From the NCBI RefSeq assembly GCF_019711195.1, contig NZ_CP081299.1:7474501-7538500 (forward strand): a DNA stretch of 64,000 nt, read 5' to 3'. The stretch's first letter is position 1. Each line of letters opens with the position of its first letter. The notes beneath the pieces were generated by a model that saw only the letters and a list, made by a program, of their open reading frames with translations, was not told where the DNA came from and searched no databases. This document shows positions 18,971-29,436 of the stretch, one piece after another. The position numbers and the translations under genes were made by a program. The DNA is from Dyadobacter sp. NIV53 (GTDB lineage: Bacteria > Bacteroidota > Bacteroidia > Cytophagales > Spirosomataceae).

Positions 18971-21900
18971 CTATTCTGTAAACATCACTTTGATAGTTTC
19001 AGTAAATACCTCCGACTGGATTTTCATGAGATACATTCCTTTTGATAACTGCATGGAAGTAATATCTACATCAAGCCTCGTCGGTGATACAGTTGATCCC
19101 TGGGATTGTATTGAATAAGTATTTCCGGATAAATTGATCAGCTGCAAATCTACCTTTCCCTTATGTTTGCCAGACACAACTACTGAAAAGCGTTTACCGG
19201 TCGGGTTCGGGTAAATGCCGGATGCAGAAAACTCCTCATTATTATCCGTCTTTTCTAATACAGCCACAACATCTTCTTCCCCGCTAAGCTTAGCAGCAGG
19301 CAGTGCTACTGCCTGAATGACCAGCTGTGGGATGTTAACCGCAGTTTCACGGCTGTTAAAAGTCAGCTGGCTATTCTGATTGGCTGGATTCGTGATAAAC
19401 AAACTGACTACTTTGTCGCCTGCAAGCTGGGATTTGACAAACGCAGTAACATCAATTTCGTAGTATTTGGCAGCATTGTTTACATTCACAGAACCTAAAA
19501 TGCTGCCTGATGCGGCGGGAGCACTGTTCCAGTTGATATCAGTTTCTACCCATGCATCGTTGATAACCCCATAAGCAGAGAGCCCAATATTTGCAGTACC
19601 CTGGATATTCGAACCATAAAGGCGCAGTTTGGCAGTACCAACCTGACTTACACCGGCCAATGAAAATTTAAGATAAGCATTACGCTGATAACTTGGCAGG
19701 CTACCGGTTTTCACTTCCAGCGTATTGGTGGTTCCATAATTGATATTGTCGTTAGGTGTATTACGTACAGTTGCATCAGCGAGCGGTCCCAGGATCACTT
19801 GTATTGGCACCACTTCAATAGCGGCAATAACGGGCTTATCGGTTGCTCCTGACAGAAAGTTTATGTTCAGGATACCATCAGTTACATTAACCGTAAATGT
19901 CTCTGTTCTGGCACGCATCGCACCTCCGGCTGAGGCAAAAATATCATAGTTGGTCAGTTTTCTGCTGCCTTCTATCTCTACATGAAACCTGCGTTTGCCA
20001 GTTCCGGTTGAGCCTCCCTTTCCAGGTACTCCCCAGTACAGTTCGGCAAAATGCAGCACTACGCTCACCTGGCCATTGGCAACGGGAGTATTATATTGAA
20101 AAGCGGAACCAAAACGCTGTTCTTTGTAAAGCTGGTCGTCGGTTGTACCCTGGATATCACCGCTTCCGGCATTGGATATTTGTGTAGTCCCGCTAAAATA
20201 CTGGTCAGCGGAAAAGTTTCTGCCGGAGGATGCAGCAAATGCCGCACCACCAGAGTTAATACGTAATGAGGCAGGCGGCAACACCTGGTATTTGTAGAGC
20301 TCCATGCCGGCTGAACCATTATTGGCAGAAAAGAGGAGCGTTCCATTATAATTGGTTGCACTTTGAAAACCGGAACTTCCGCTTAAATTAAAATCCTGTA
20401 CCATAAAGGTTCCAGCGTCCGTACCATCAGTTCGCCATAGCTCTTTGCCATGCACGTAGTCTGAGACGGTAAAATAAACGATATTGCCAACGGCTGCCAG
20501 AGTCCTGATTCCCGGATTGTTAGATACCGCACCAATTTCTTTAACCTGATGTGTTCCTCCCGGCGTTCCGTCACTTACCCATAACTGGTCACCGTTCTCT
20601 GAATCAAATGGTACAAAATAGTACAAGCCACTGGCGTAAATTCCGCTATGGAGATAAGTGCCATCCGGATAGCCATCAAAACCAGCAAGTAGGATGGTTC
20701 CTGCCGCTGTACCGTCCGTTCTCCACAGCGCTTCCTGGGAACCGACTTCACTTGCATTAAAATATAATAGTCCACCGGCTCTTGTTAAACCTCCGATATA
20801 AGCATCCGCCCAGTCATACAGTTTCTTTATAATGACTGTGCCGGCCGTTGTTCCATTTGTTTTGACAAGCTGTGTACCATTAGCATTTTCAATTGTATAA
20901 TAAAGCGATCCATTAAGTACAGTTGCACCAAAACGCAAAAGTGTGTTCACCGCTTCATCCGCGAGGTTTTTTATGATTGCTGTTCCGGAAGCCGTCCCGT
21001 TCGTCTTCCAAAGCTCGTAACTATCTACACCATCCCAGGCTGGAAAATATAATTGGCCGTTAAGCACTGAGGGTTTAAAGCCGGGCGTAGATGGAAAGCT
21101 TGTCACCTGCACAGTACCCGTTGCTGATCCGTCGCTTTTCCAGAGCTGAAGTGTTTCTTCGGATGTAACCACACCAAAATAAAGAGTTCCGTTTACATCA
21201 ATGAGGCCCTTAATTTCGTCATCACTGGCAGATATCACATTTTTCACAAGTACAGTACCAGAAGCTGTTCCATTGGTTTTCCAGATTTCCTTCCCATTTG
21301 CTATGAAAAACAGGTTTGTATTAACCTTCGTAAGTTGTTCAGGGCTGGAGCCATTTGAACCAGGCGTAACATCTTTTACCAATACGGTTCCTGCGGCCGT
21401 CCCGTCAGTTTTCCAAAGCTCGCGCCCGCTTATTCCATTATCAGCTGCAAAGTAACGTATGCCATTCAGCTCGGTAAAACCATCCGGATCTGAACCCGGA
21501 GGAAAAAGATTTGTGATCCGAACCGTTCCTGAAGCCATAAGATTTGATTTATACAACTGGTTTCCATGTGTATCGACACCACTAAAAAACACAGTCCCGG
21601 AAACATTAACGGCATCGCCAGCGGAAAAGTCTACCACTTTCTGCGTACCGGCACTGGTGCCGTTACTTTTCCAAAGTGTCTCGCCTGTTCCGTAACCAGT
21701 TGAAAAGACTGCCTGGCTGCCTACTGCAAACATACGTTCAAAGTTGACTTCTTCATCCGGATTAACATCCTTAACAAGCACTGTTCCGGATTCTGTTCCG
21801 TTACTTTTCCAAAGGTCATAGCCATAGTCAGAGGCTCTTGCTGTAAAAAACAGTGTTCCATTGACATTGGTCAGAAGTTGTGGTTCAGAACCATCATCCG

Positions 21901-22813
21901 CTCCTGCCAGGATATCTTTTACACGTACAGTTCCAGATGCAGTACCGTTTGATTTCCACAATTCGATATCAGGATATTGCTGCCCAGCCGAAAAATAAAA
22001 AGTGGAGCCTGCTAATATTGGATTGTCAATAGTTACAAAGCCATCTTTCACAATCGTTATAGTGTTTCCGTCAGTCCGTTTCAAAGCCTTTCCATCTGAA
22101 AAATACATGTAGCCGTTGAGAGCAACTGGTTTGAAACTACCTGAAAAGGCCGGACCAGGCACGGTTCCCGCGGTTGTGCCATCACTTCTCCATAACTGGT
22201 GTGTTGCATCTGAACCATAGCCGGTTTCAATAAGGAAGTACATGAACCCGTTGAAGTTAAAGAAGTCATATGGCCCCGTTGAGAAAAACTCTTCCGATGG
22301 AAAACTCTTCACTTTTACGGTTCCTGCTACTGTACCGTCGGTTTTCCACATATTTCTGGTGGTGCCATCCGAAGCTGAAAAATAGATAGCGCCTTTGTAT
22401 TCAAAAATGTCGAGCTTTTCGTACTCGGTGCTATAAACAGGTTGAAGTGGAAAGGTTCCTGCCTTGCTGCCGTCACTGCGAAATAGCCAGTAATGCCCAT
22501 CATAAAGTGCTACGAAAAAAACAAATTTACCAGCAGCGGTCAGGTTTTTGGCAGGATAATCAAATATCTCCGGTAGCTCTGTCAGGACATAAGTTCCGGC
22601 GGCAGTTCCGTCGGTTCGCCAAAGATTAAGTTTATTAATCTCATCATAAGACATCGTAAAATAGAGGCCGCCGGCCGTAGCGGCCTGGTTGTTGACATAA
22701 AGACCTCCCGAGCCTTCCGTAGTGTTAATATCCTTGACAAGTTCAATAGTCTGTGCCTTTAACACATGTGATAATAAAAATAGAGTTACCAACCATAAAC
22801 GATTCTTTTTCAT
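18971..22813 (-). CDS. ELWxxDGT-repeat secreted protein 1 (malectin, DNRLRE, T9SS tail)
   Basis: 1280 residues from ATG 22813 (MKKNRLWLVTLF...LKAQ). An in-frame ATG at 22849 only adds 12 residues before the signal peptide. About 16 units of the form LW(K/R)(T/S)(D/N)GTxxGT fill residues 30-840, probably a beta-propeller-like array; unit 8 is degenerate (SNLMASGT). Then come a malectin-like domain (LRINSGGAAF ... VVLHFAELYWGVPG), a DNRLRE/CBM96-like domain (LGPLADATVRN ... YLKFSLAG) and a type A T9SS tail (SGIYPNPTGKRFSV ... KGMYLMKIQS). Malectin and DNRLRE domains usually bind carbohydrate, so a surface or extracellular glycan-associated role is likely, but the function of ELWxxDGT proteins is unknown. 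Three paralogs lie in this window. Confidence 0.9.
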   Translation of the reverse strand: MKKNRLWLVTLFLLSHVLKAQTIELVKDINTTEGSGGLYVNNQAATAGGLYFTMSYDEINKLNLWRTDGTAAGTYVLTELPEIFDYPAKNLTAAGKFVFFVALYDGHYWLFRSDGSKAGTFPLQPVYSTEYEKLDIFEYKGAIYFSASDGTTRNMWKTDGTVAGTVKVKSFPSEEFFSTGPYDFFNFNGFMYFLIETGYGSDATHQLWRSDGTTAGTVPGPAFSGSFKPVALNGYMYFSDGKALKRTDGNTITIVKDGFVTIDNPILAGSTFYFSAGQQYPDIELWKSNGTASGTVRVKDILAGADDGSEPQLLTNVNGTLFFTARASDYGYDLWKSNGTESGTVLVKDVNPDEEVNFERMFAVGSQAVFSTGYGTGETLWKSNGTSAGTQKVVDFSAGDAVNVSGTVFFSGVDTHGNQLYKSNLMASGTVRITNLFPPGSDPDGFTELNGIRYFAADNGISGRELWKTDGTAAGTVLVKDVTPGSNGSSPEQLTKVNTNLFFIANGKEIWKTNGTASGTVLVKNVISASDDEIKGLIDVNGTLYFGVVTSEETLQLWKSDGSATGTVQVTSFPSTPGFKPSVLNGQLYFPAWDGVDSYELWKTNGTASGTAIIKNLADEAVNTLLRFGATVLNGSLYYTIENANGTQLVKTNGTTAGTVIIKKLYDWADAYIGGLTRAGGLLYFNASEVGSQEALWRTDGTAAGTILLAGFDGYPDGTYLHSGIYASGLYYFVPFDSENGDQLWVSDGTPGGTHQVKEIGAVSNNPGIRTLAAVGNIVYFTVSDYVHGKELWRTDGTDAGTFMVQDFNLSGSSGFQSATNYNGTLLFSANNGSAGMELYKYQVLPPASLRINSGGAAFAASSGRNFSADQYFSGTTQISNAGSGDIQGTTDDQLYKEQRFGSAFQYNTPVANGQVSVVLHFAELYWGVPGKGGSTGTGKRRFHVEIEGSRKLTNYDIFASAGGAMRARTETFTVNVTDGILNINFLSGATDKPVIAAIEVVPIQVILGPLADATVRNTPNDNINYGTTNTLEVKTGSLPSYQRNAYLKFSLAGVSQVGTAKLRLYGSNIQGTANIGLSAYGVINDAWVETDINWNSAPAASGSILGSVNVNNAAKYYEIDVTAFVKSQLAGDKVVSLFITNPANQNSQLTFNSRETAVNIPQLVIQAVALPAAKLSGEEDVVAVLEKTDNNEEFSASGIYPNPTGKRFSVVVSGKHKGKVDLQLINLSGNTYSIQSQGSTVSPTRLDVDITSMQLSKGMYLMKIQSEVFTETIKVMFTE

Positions 22814-22853
22814 AACGTTAAGTTTAAAAAATGGATACAATCTGATCACTTTT

Positions 22854-22861
22854 CAAATATA
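22854..22861 (-). promoter_or_regulatory. Probable -7 element of ELWxxDGT gene 1
   Basis: On the minus strand this reads TATATTTG, an exact TAnnTTTG. Transcription would begin near 22847, about 35 bases before ATG 22813. No clear TTG is found at the -33 distance. Confidence 0.4.
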
Positions 22862-22990
22862 TCATTAAGAGACTTCACTCGTTCAGTTTTAACTATCTCA
22901 ATAGTTGTCGAGTTCTTAAGCGGTAGATAATGTAAAATTTAGGTCGTTTTTTGGATAAAAATTTTAATTTTATATACACATGGTAACATA

Positions 22991-23026
22991 AAAAAGACCG
23001 GTAAAAATGAGTTTCTACCGGTCTTT
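22991..23026 (-). terminator. Terminator after ELWxxDGT gene 2
   Basis: The perfect 11-base stem AAAGACCGGTA / TACCGGTCTTT (22993-23003 with 23016-23026) is followed on the minus strand by a T run. It separates the two minus-strand paralogs into independent transcripts. Confidence 0.85.
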
Positions 23027-23041
23027 CTGGTTTAGTAATTC

Positions 23042-25677
23042 TTATTTTATCAGCAGCTTGATCGTCTCCTGATATTGAAATGACCGGAGTTTTACAAAAT
23101 AAATACCAGCAGACAGATTTGAGGACGCCAGGTTAATATCTGCATCTTTAACCGCTTTTGATGATGCAATTTTTTCAAAATGGTATATTCTGCCGGTTAC
23201 ACTTGTCAACTCAATATTTAATTCACCTTCATGCTTGTCTGAAATTTTAATCGAAAATTTCTTGCTGGCAGGATTTGGGAAAATTGTTGACGGAGCCTTT
23301 TCTACCTGCCTATCTTCTACCTCATTACCTTCTCTTGCCAATGGTGAAGTGTTTGGCGACGTATTAATAATCAGCCTGGGTCTGTCTCTTGAATTTTCGC
23401 GGCTATTAAAACCAAATAATTGATTCTGGTTTGTGGCATCAGTCAGTAAAAGGCTTACAGTCTTGTCACCTGCCAGTTGATCCCTTACATAAGTGGTCAA
23501 ATCAATTTCATGATAACGGCCGTTGTAATAAATCTGGGCTGATCCCAGTTCACCGCCTGATGAAGCAGGGGAATTGGACCAGGTAATGCCGTTTTCTGTC
23601 CAGGAATCCGAAGGAACCCCAAAAACAGACGCCTTTAACTGTTCGCCATAGTCAAACTTATTGTGATATAGAAGCAGTCTGGCAGAAGTTACGCGGCTTA
23701 CCCCTTCAAGTGAAAACTTAAGAAATGCCTTCCGCTCATAGCTGGGAAGGCTTCCTGATTTTACATCCAGCGTAGTATCAGTTCCGAAATTAAGGTTGTT
23801 GCTTGGAATATTACGGACATAAGCATCTGCAACAGGTTCCAGACTGACCTGCTGACTGGGCAGAATTTCTATAGCGGCAATGATTGGATTGTCCGCCAGT
23901 CCTTTAAGAAAGTCTATGTTCAAAGTCCCGTCTGAAACAGTTACAGGAAAAGTTTCCGTCCTTGCCCGCATGGCACCACCGGCTGCCTGGAAAAGATCAT
24001 AATTTGTTAGTTTTCGGCTACCTTCTATATTCACATGGAAACGGCGTTTATTAACCCCTGTTGCTCCGCCTTTGCCCGGAATACCCCAGAAAGTTTCAGC
24101 AAAATGCAGGACGACGCTTTTTGATCCGTTTGTAACAGGAATATTATAACTAAATGAAGGCCCGTAACGTTGCTCCCTGTATAACTGGTCATCATTCGTA
24201 TTAAGAAAATCTCCGGCGGGCGTAGTTGAAACATTAGAAGTTCCGGTAAAATACTGGTCCGCGCTAAAGGTTCGGCCATCACTTATTACCACTGCATTGC
24301 CGCCGGTATTAATGCGTGTAGGATCTGGTAAACTTTCCGGAACGAACTCGTATAAATCAAATTCCCGGGAGCTATTATAATGCTGGTAAGCGCTGACCAG
24401 CAGATGGTTGCCAATACTTAACATGGAGCCAAAATCAGTGTTACCGCCTGGTGTGAAAATGGTTGTCCGGTATGTACCCTGTTGTGTACCATCGGTCCTC
24501 CATAGTTCATTACCTGAATCAAAAGCCCCTCCCTCAAAGTACAGAATATTTTTGTGTACAGCGGAACTCAGCGTTGAGATTGAAGTTAGTTCGGTATGAA
24601 AAGCCGGTGCCGTGTGTTTCAGTAGTGTTGTACCCGCAACTGTACCGTCGGTCTGCCAAACCGCGTTACCAAATTGGTTATTATGATTGACGAACATGAA
24701 CTTTGTTCCCAGCTTTGCCAGGGGAAAAAGCGAAATGAAATCTCCGGGCGCTGTATGTATCTTGTATGTTCCGGCCAAAGTTCCGTCGCTTCTCCAAAGG
24801 TCTATTCCGATGCAAAACAGGTACAGCTGATTTATTTCCGACGTCCAGGCAATTAAGATTTCTGATCCGGTGTTAAATTCAAATACCTGACGTGTCCCAT
24901 TGCTGGTTCCATCAGAAACCCACAGTTGTTTTCGGCTGTCCGGCAAACGGTAAAAGAAATACAGTTTGTCACCAACTATCTGTATTGTAGGATTGTAGTC
25001 TAGTCCAGATCCTCTTTGGTAACTGATATTTTTTACAAGAACGGTCCCTTCGGCAGTTCCGTTACTTTTCCATAATTCATAATTCTCAGTATCGTTAATG
25101 GCCCAGAAATATATCTGGCCTTTAAATACAAGCGGAGTTGGAAAACTTGGTCTTCTGAAATATTTGACCATTACTGTACCCGTTTCGGTGCCATCGCTTT
25201 TCCACAACTCGATGCTGGGATACTTTTCAACAAAAAAATACAGGGTGCCGTTTACATTGATCAGATCGGTGATCGTCGAATTAGCTTGCCCGGGAGAAAT
25301 ATCCTTTACAAGCATTGTTCCTTCTTCTGTTCCATCACTTTTCCACAGTTCGCGGCCACTGTCGTTTGTGTTTCCCAAAAAGAACAGCGTTTGATCAACA
25401 GCAGTCAGCTCAAAGCTTCTTCCTTGTTCTTCATCTCTATTGGGACTAATGTGGGCGACATAGTTGGTACCTGCAGCAGTACCATCACTTTTATATAAAT
25501 CACGGCCGTCCTGGTTATTCACGAAGAAATAGGCAGAACCACTCATGTCAACAAATTGCCCGACCTGGGTTCCTGCGATTGAGTTGAAATCTTTTAAAAG
25601 CGTGTAGTCCTGTGCCCAGCAGATGCTGAGTGCAGAAAAAGCAAAAATAGCGTCAATCCCGGTAGTGTTTTCATCAT
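23042..25677 (-). CDS. ELWxxDGT-repeat secreted protein 2, short paralog, N-terminus frameshifted
   Basis: The uninterrupted frame begins at ATG 25546 (834 residues) but lacks a signal peptide. Upstream in that frame stand ALSICWAQDYTLLKDF residues, the end of a signal peptide, while the matching start MMKTLPGLTLFF (ATG 25677) lies one frame away. Adding one base to the A5 run at 25643-25647 joins them into an 878-residue protein. It has eight ELWxxDGT units (to about residue 430), half the number in its paralogs, followed by the same malectin, DNRLRE and T9SS sorting domains (TIFPNPASKKFSI ... AGIYFVKLRS). Function as for paralog 1: probably extracellular and glycan-associated, otherwise unknown. 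As read, it would not be exported. Confidence 0.8.
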
Positions 25678-26127
25678 TCTGTACGTTTGAAAATTGTGGA
25701 GAAATTCAGGAAAGATAGGAGTGATGTGAAATACGGAGGCTTATCGTAGAAAAGCTACAAAAAGGCAGTTGTCTTTTACAGGGTGCTGCCTTCGAGTCTA
25801 TTCTTATGATAGAATAAATTTATCGAATTTTGTTGATTAATATTTAATAATAAAAATAACCGGGCAAATTTTTTTTTAAGCTAGGGCTCGTTAACAACAA
25901 CGAAATCAGGAGAAAAACACGATGATCTGTTTTAGCAGCGCAACATAATATTCGGTTGGCTTTTCCGTGTTTTTATAAACAGGTGTTAACAGGCAACTTA
26001 TTTTAACATGAGTTGAATTGAAGTGATCATAAGAGAGGAGATAATAATGGTATTAGGTCTAAAATAAAACTTATTATCACCGATTGATACAATAGTACAG
26101 CGCCTTTATAATAAATAAGTAAAAATT
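25678..26127. other. 450-base AT-rich gap
   Basis: It lies upstream of ELWxxDGT gene 2 and downstream of the 118-residue hypothetical gene. The only structure I see is a weak 7-base hairpin AAGGCAG/CTGCCTT (25762-25768 with 25786-25792) and a T/A-rich stretch near 25870. No ORF and no full promoter were recognised. Confidence 0.4.
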
Positions 26128-26484
26128 TCAGCCAATTTCAAATGGGAATTTTTTGCTGAATTCGACGATAGCCGGGCTTTCATCTTTTCTTTTTTTTAAT
26201 GCAAAGCCCATGAGGATGAGCCGGTTCAATATGAATTTTGGATTTTCGGTATAAATTACCCAATTCTCAGCAGTGGGGTGGCTGGAAATTTGAAAAGGTG
26301 TAATTCCCATATCAGGGATATTTTTACGATCGGAGCTGATCAGTAATACATTGCCGAAGCTGTCCAGGTCAACTTCTAATTCACGGAGATCATAGCGGTT
26401 GTCTCTGCCGGTAATGGTAATTTTTTCAATTAATCTGTGGGCTTCCAGATTCGATATACTCGCTGAATTAAGTAGTTCGCTCAT
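26128..26484 (-). CDS. Hypothetical protein, 118 residues
   Basis: I do not recognise this family. The protein begins MSELLNSASISNLEAH and is soluble, without signal peptide or membrane segment. It has an alternating beta pattern (ITITGRDNRYDLRELEVDLDSFGNVLLISS) and a lysine-rich C-terminus (GFALKKRKDESPAIVEFSKKFPF). Codon use looks like its neighbours. A 17-base inverted repeat sits 25-41 bases before the start. It is transcribed away from the FAD gene. The ORF is long enough, with normal coding bias, to be real, but nothing suggests a function. Confidence 0.55.
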   Translation of the reverse strand: MSELLNSASISNLEAHRLIEKITITGRDNRYDLRELEVDLDSFGNVLLISSDRKNIPDMGITPFQISSHPTAENWVIYTENPKFILNRLILMGFALKKRKDESPAIVEFSKKFPFEIG

Positions 26485-26867
26485 TGAATGAAATTTGTAA
26501 AAAAAATGTGTAAATTAAATTTACAATTATTTTGAATATATACTACAAAATATGAAAATAAATTGTCGCAAAAAGTTAAACAGACTATTATTAAATAGTT
26601 AATATGGCAGCTCGCTTATCAAATTATATACGCCTGCAACTTTCTAATGGATTTGTAAAGCCCTGAAATATTTGTTGGCGTTGGTATTTTGTATTGTAGC
26701 CAATGTCTGCTCCAACTTGAATCAATACAGATTGATCACATATTTGCCTGCTGGAAAACAGGATTGAATATTTGTTTCAATAGAAGAAATTTTAAGAGAA
26801 CAGAAATTAGCACGATTGTTTTAAGGACGGATACCAGCTAAATCAATCGTTCTGAAAATTTAACAGT
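26485..26867. other. Divergent intergenic region, 383 bases
   Basis: Apart from the palindrome at 26509-26525, it holds no ORF. CAAAATAT near 26550 and AATATTTG near 26768 come close to the -7 consensus on either strand, but neither is exact, so no promoter is called. Confidence 0.35.
26509..26525. promoter_or_regulatory. Inverted repeat upstream of the hypothetical gene, possible operator
   Basis: TGTAAAT (26509-26515) and ATTTACA (26519-26525) form a perfect palindrome around TAA. It stands 25 bases before the minus-strand start at 26484, in the divergent region shared with the FAD gene. It could be an operator; the AT-rich surroundings make chance possible. Confidence 0.35.
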
Positions 26868-28388
26868 GTGAATTCTTTAAACCTTACAATTATCGGTGGA
26901 GGTGCCTGCGGGATTTCCTTATTTATCGAACTCTTTCTGCAATTGCGTATCGCAGGTTTGCATAAAAATGTCTCCATAACCATCATTGAAGAAAACGAGG
27001 AAGTAGGGAAAGGGCTCGCCTTTGGTACCCAACAACCCGGACATATTCTTAATACCCAGGCCCAGCTGATGGGAATCCATTTCACAGAACCGGAGCATTT
27101 TAGTGATTGGCTCAAAAAACATAACGAACGCATCGGGCAGGAAGTGGTAGATAACCAGGGACAGGATGAGGCTTTTACTACCCGACGGCTTTATGGCGAT
27201 TACCTTAAGGAACAGTTTGAGTTTTATTTTGAACTCGCAACTAGGGAAGGAATGAAGCTAAAAGTAATCCATGCCAGTGCGAAAGGTGTAACAGAGTCAG
27301 AAAATGGTTATGAGATACAGCTTTCAAATGGTAAAAAAGAGGTTTGTAATTACCTGGTTTTATCTTTGGGAACACCCGTTTCCAGTGTATACAGTGAACT
27401 GGATAAGTTTAAAAATTACTTTGATTCTCCCTGGCCATCTTCAAAAATATTGGAAAACGTACCACAAAAAGAGGATGTTGCCATTATTGGGTCCAGCCTT
27501 AGTGCCATTGATGCTTTAATGACTCTGGCAGATAATGATCACGTTGGTAGAATTACCTTTTATTCCCTGGACGGGCTTCTTCCAAGGGTTCAGGTGGAGA
27601 AGCCAAAACCCTATGAATGTAAATATCTGACGATCAGTAATCTCCATAAAATACAGCGGGAAAAGCTGAGAAGTCCGTTCGTGAGCGAGGTTTTCAGGCT
27701 GTTTATCAAAGAGGCAGAATATTTTGCAGGAAAAAGCATTGACTGGAAAAAAGCTATGCGAACAGCAATGAGCCCTCAGGAACGTTTGAAAGAGGACATT
27801 GCTATTTCTAAAAATGGTGGCGATGAACTCATAAATATTCCTTATGCCTTAAGATACGACAGTTCACAAATGTGGAAGTTACTCGATGAGCGGGGCAGGA
27901 TTAAATTCAAGAAATGGCTGGGAAATTATTGGGCTGTCAACCGTCATTGTATGCCAATGGTAAACGCAGTTCGTATCGAAAAGTTATTTGATTCCGGGCA
28001 GCTTAAAGTTGTAGCTGACCTGAAAGATGTTACTTATTATGAGAAAGAGAAAAAATTCACGCTCTCTTACCAAAATAAATCGGATAAGGTTAGTTACGTC
28101 ATCAATGCAACCGGTCCGGCTTCGGCAGTTAAGGAAATGAAATCTGACCTGGTACAGAATCTGGCTGCCAATAACCTGATAGAATCGGAAGAAACCGGCG
28201 GAATAAAAATTAATACCCAAACCATGCAGATAATCCGGAATGGTAAATCAGTCCCAAATTTTTATGCTCTCGGCCACCTTGCCAACGGACTTCTGCTGGA
28301 TGTGAACGCGGTCTGGTATAATGTAAAAACGATTGGCAACCTCTGTCATCATTTAATCGATAGTATCACGGGTGAAGATATTGTTTAA
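26868..28388 (+). CDS. FAD/NAD(P)-binding protein (YdhS-like)
   Basis: 506 residues from GTG 26868. The N-terminus LNLTIIGGGACGISLFIEL is a Rossmann dinucleotide motif (GGGxxG), followed by EENEEVGKGLAFGTQQPGHI, the pattern of the FAD-NAD(P)-binding family that includes YdhS and relatives of ornithine/lysine monooxygenases. A second glycine motif (VAIIGSSLSAIDAL, about 205) fits NAD(P)H binding, and the C-terminal NFYALGHLANGLLLDVNAVWYN closes the FAD site. The protein is soluble. The substrate is unknown. Its end overlaps the AEC transporter gene by 17 bases, so the two are almost certainly co-translated; oxidation of a small acid that is then exported is a guess. Confidence 0.8.
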   Translation: MNSLNLTIIGGGACGISLFIELFLQLRIAGLHKNVSITIIEENEEVGKGLAFGTQQPGHILNTQAQLMGIHFTEPEHFSDWLKKHNERIGQEVVDNQGQDEAFTTRRLYGDYLKEQFEFYFELATREGMKLKVIHASAKGVTESENGYEIQLSNGKKEVCNYLVLSLGTPVSSVYSELDKFKNYFDSPWPSSKILENVPQKEDVAIIGSSLSAIDALMTLADNDHVGRITFYSLDGLLPRVQVEKPKPYECKYLTISNLHKIQREKLRSPFVSEVFRLFIKEAEYFAGKSIDWKKAMRTAMSPQERLKEDIAISKNGGDELINIPYALRYDSSQMWKLLDERGRIKFKKWLGNYWAVNRHCMPMVNAVRIEKLFDSGQLKVVADLKDVTYYEKEKKFTLSYQNKSDKVSYVINATGPASAVKEMKSDLVQNLAANNLIESEETGGIKINTQTMQIIRNGKSVPNFYALGHLANGLLLDVNAVWYNVKTIGNLCHHLIDSITGEDIV

Positions 28389-29286
28389 ATTATATAGTGA
28401 ACTTCTCCCTGTATTGGCATTTATACCTGCCGGGTATTTTTTGAAGAAAAGGTTTAATATCAAACCTGAATACATCAGCATGCCACTTATAAAGTTCCTG
28501 CTGCCTGTTCTTGTATTCTTTAACATGCTGGATGCAGAAGCCGGGAAGCTGTATGTATTGCCGGTATTTACACTGATCCTGGCTTTGGCAATGGTTCCGG
28601 TGGCTAATTTGGCACAAAAACAGCTTGCATCCGACTTTGATCCTTTGCTTCTCAGGGCCTCATTTTCATTTTTTAATATCGCATTTTTTGGAATACCAAC
28701 TGTAACTGCGCTTTTTGGTGAAGAAAAAGTAAGCACGCTGATCTGTATCTATCTGGGCTCTGCGCTTTACGGAGATACGATCGGCTATTTCCAGGTAGCG
28801 AAGTCGAAGCTGGAGACCAGTGGAGCGTTAAAAGAGGTAATTAAAATCCCTTTCCTTTACGTATTTGTTGCAGGGATTGTTTGTAAATCTTTAGGTATGC
28901 AATCACTTGAGGAACTGGGTGGAATTCTGAAAGTGGTTAGTCTGACTGTATCCTGTGCAGGTATGATTATCGTTGGTTTTCAATTAGCCGATATCAGTCT
29001 GAAAGAAGTTAAAATACCTTATTACTTAAAATTAATTGGTGTCAGGACAATTGCAGCCATGGCAATTATTGGCGTGTTGATTTTTGCAGAATATACTGTT
29101 TTTAACAGCCTGGAAACAGATGATTATAAAATGCTTTTTCTTGTTTCACTTTTCCCAGTAGCTACCAATGTAACAGTTTTTGCTTCCTTCCTGGGCTCTG
29201 AACAGGAGAAGCCTGCGCTCATTGTAGTTATTTCTGCATTGCTGTCCCTTGTGCTGGTATCAATAGCAACTTTATTTTTAATGTAA
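28372..29286 (+). CDS. AEC-family transporter (auxin efflux carrier-like permease)
   Basis: 304 residues from GTG 28372, overlapping the upstream FAD gene by 17 bases. It is strongly hydrophobic with about nine or ten membrane helices. The N-terminal LLPVLAFIPAGYFLKKRFNI, the SMPLIKFLLPVLVFFNML segment and FSFFNIAFFGIPTVTALFGEE are typical of AEC permeases, which export small organic anions. The substrate cannot be read from sequence. A perfect 18-base hairpin terminator follows, shared with the convergent sulfatase gene. Confidence 0.85.
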   Translation: MKILFKLYSELLPVLAFIPAGYFLKKRFNIKPEYISMPLIKFLLPVLVFFNMLDAEAGKLYVLPVFTLILALAMVPVANLAQKQLASDFDPLLLRASFSFFNIAFFGIPTVTALFGEEKVSTLICIYLGSALYGDTIGYFQVAKSKLETSGALKEVIKIPFLYVFVAGIVCKSLGMQSLEELGGILKVVSLTVSCAGMIIVGFQLADISLKEVKIPYYLKLIGVRTIAAMAIIGVLIFAEYTVFNSLETDDYKMLFLVSLFPVATNVTVFASFLGSEQEKPALIVVISALLSLVLVSIATLFLM

Positions 29287-29331
29287 TTTCGAAAACATTT
29301 AAAACAGATTATAAAAACATTCAGGAAGAAA

Positions 29332-29390
29332 AAGGAAGTCAGGTTTATGCGGGCGTGATACAAACCAGTTCACATAAACCTGACTTCCTT
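29332..29390. terminator. Bidirectional terminator between AEC transporter and sulfatase genes
   Basis: A perfect 18-base stem AAGGAAGTCAGGTTTATG (29332-29349) and its complement (29373-29390) enclose a 23-base loop. It lies between two convergent genes. T runs are short, so termination efficiency is uncertain. Confidence 0.65.
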
Positions 29391-29436
29391 CAATTCAAAC
29401 TCTGAAAAATTTCCTTTTTTATTTTACAAAAACCAC

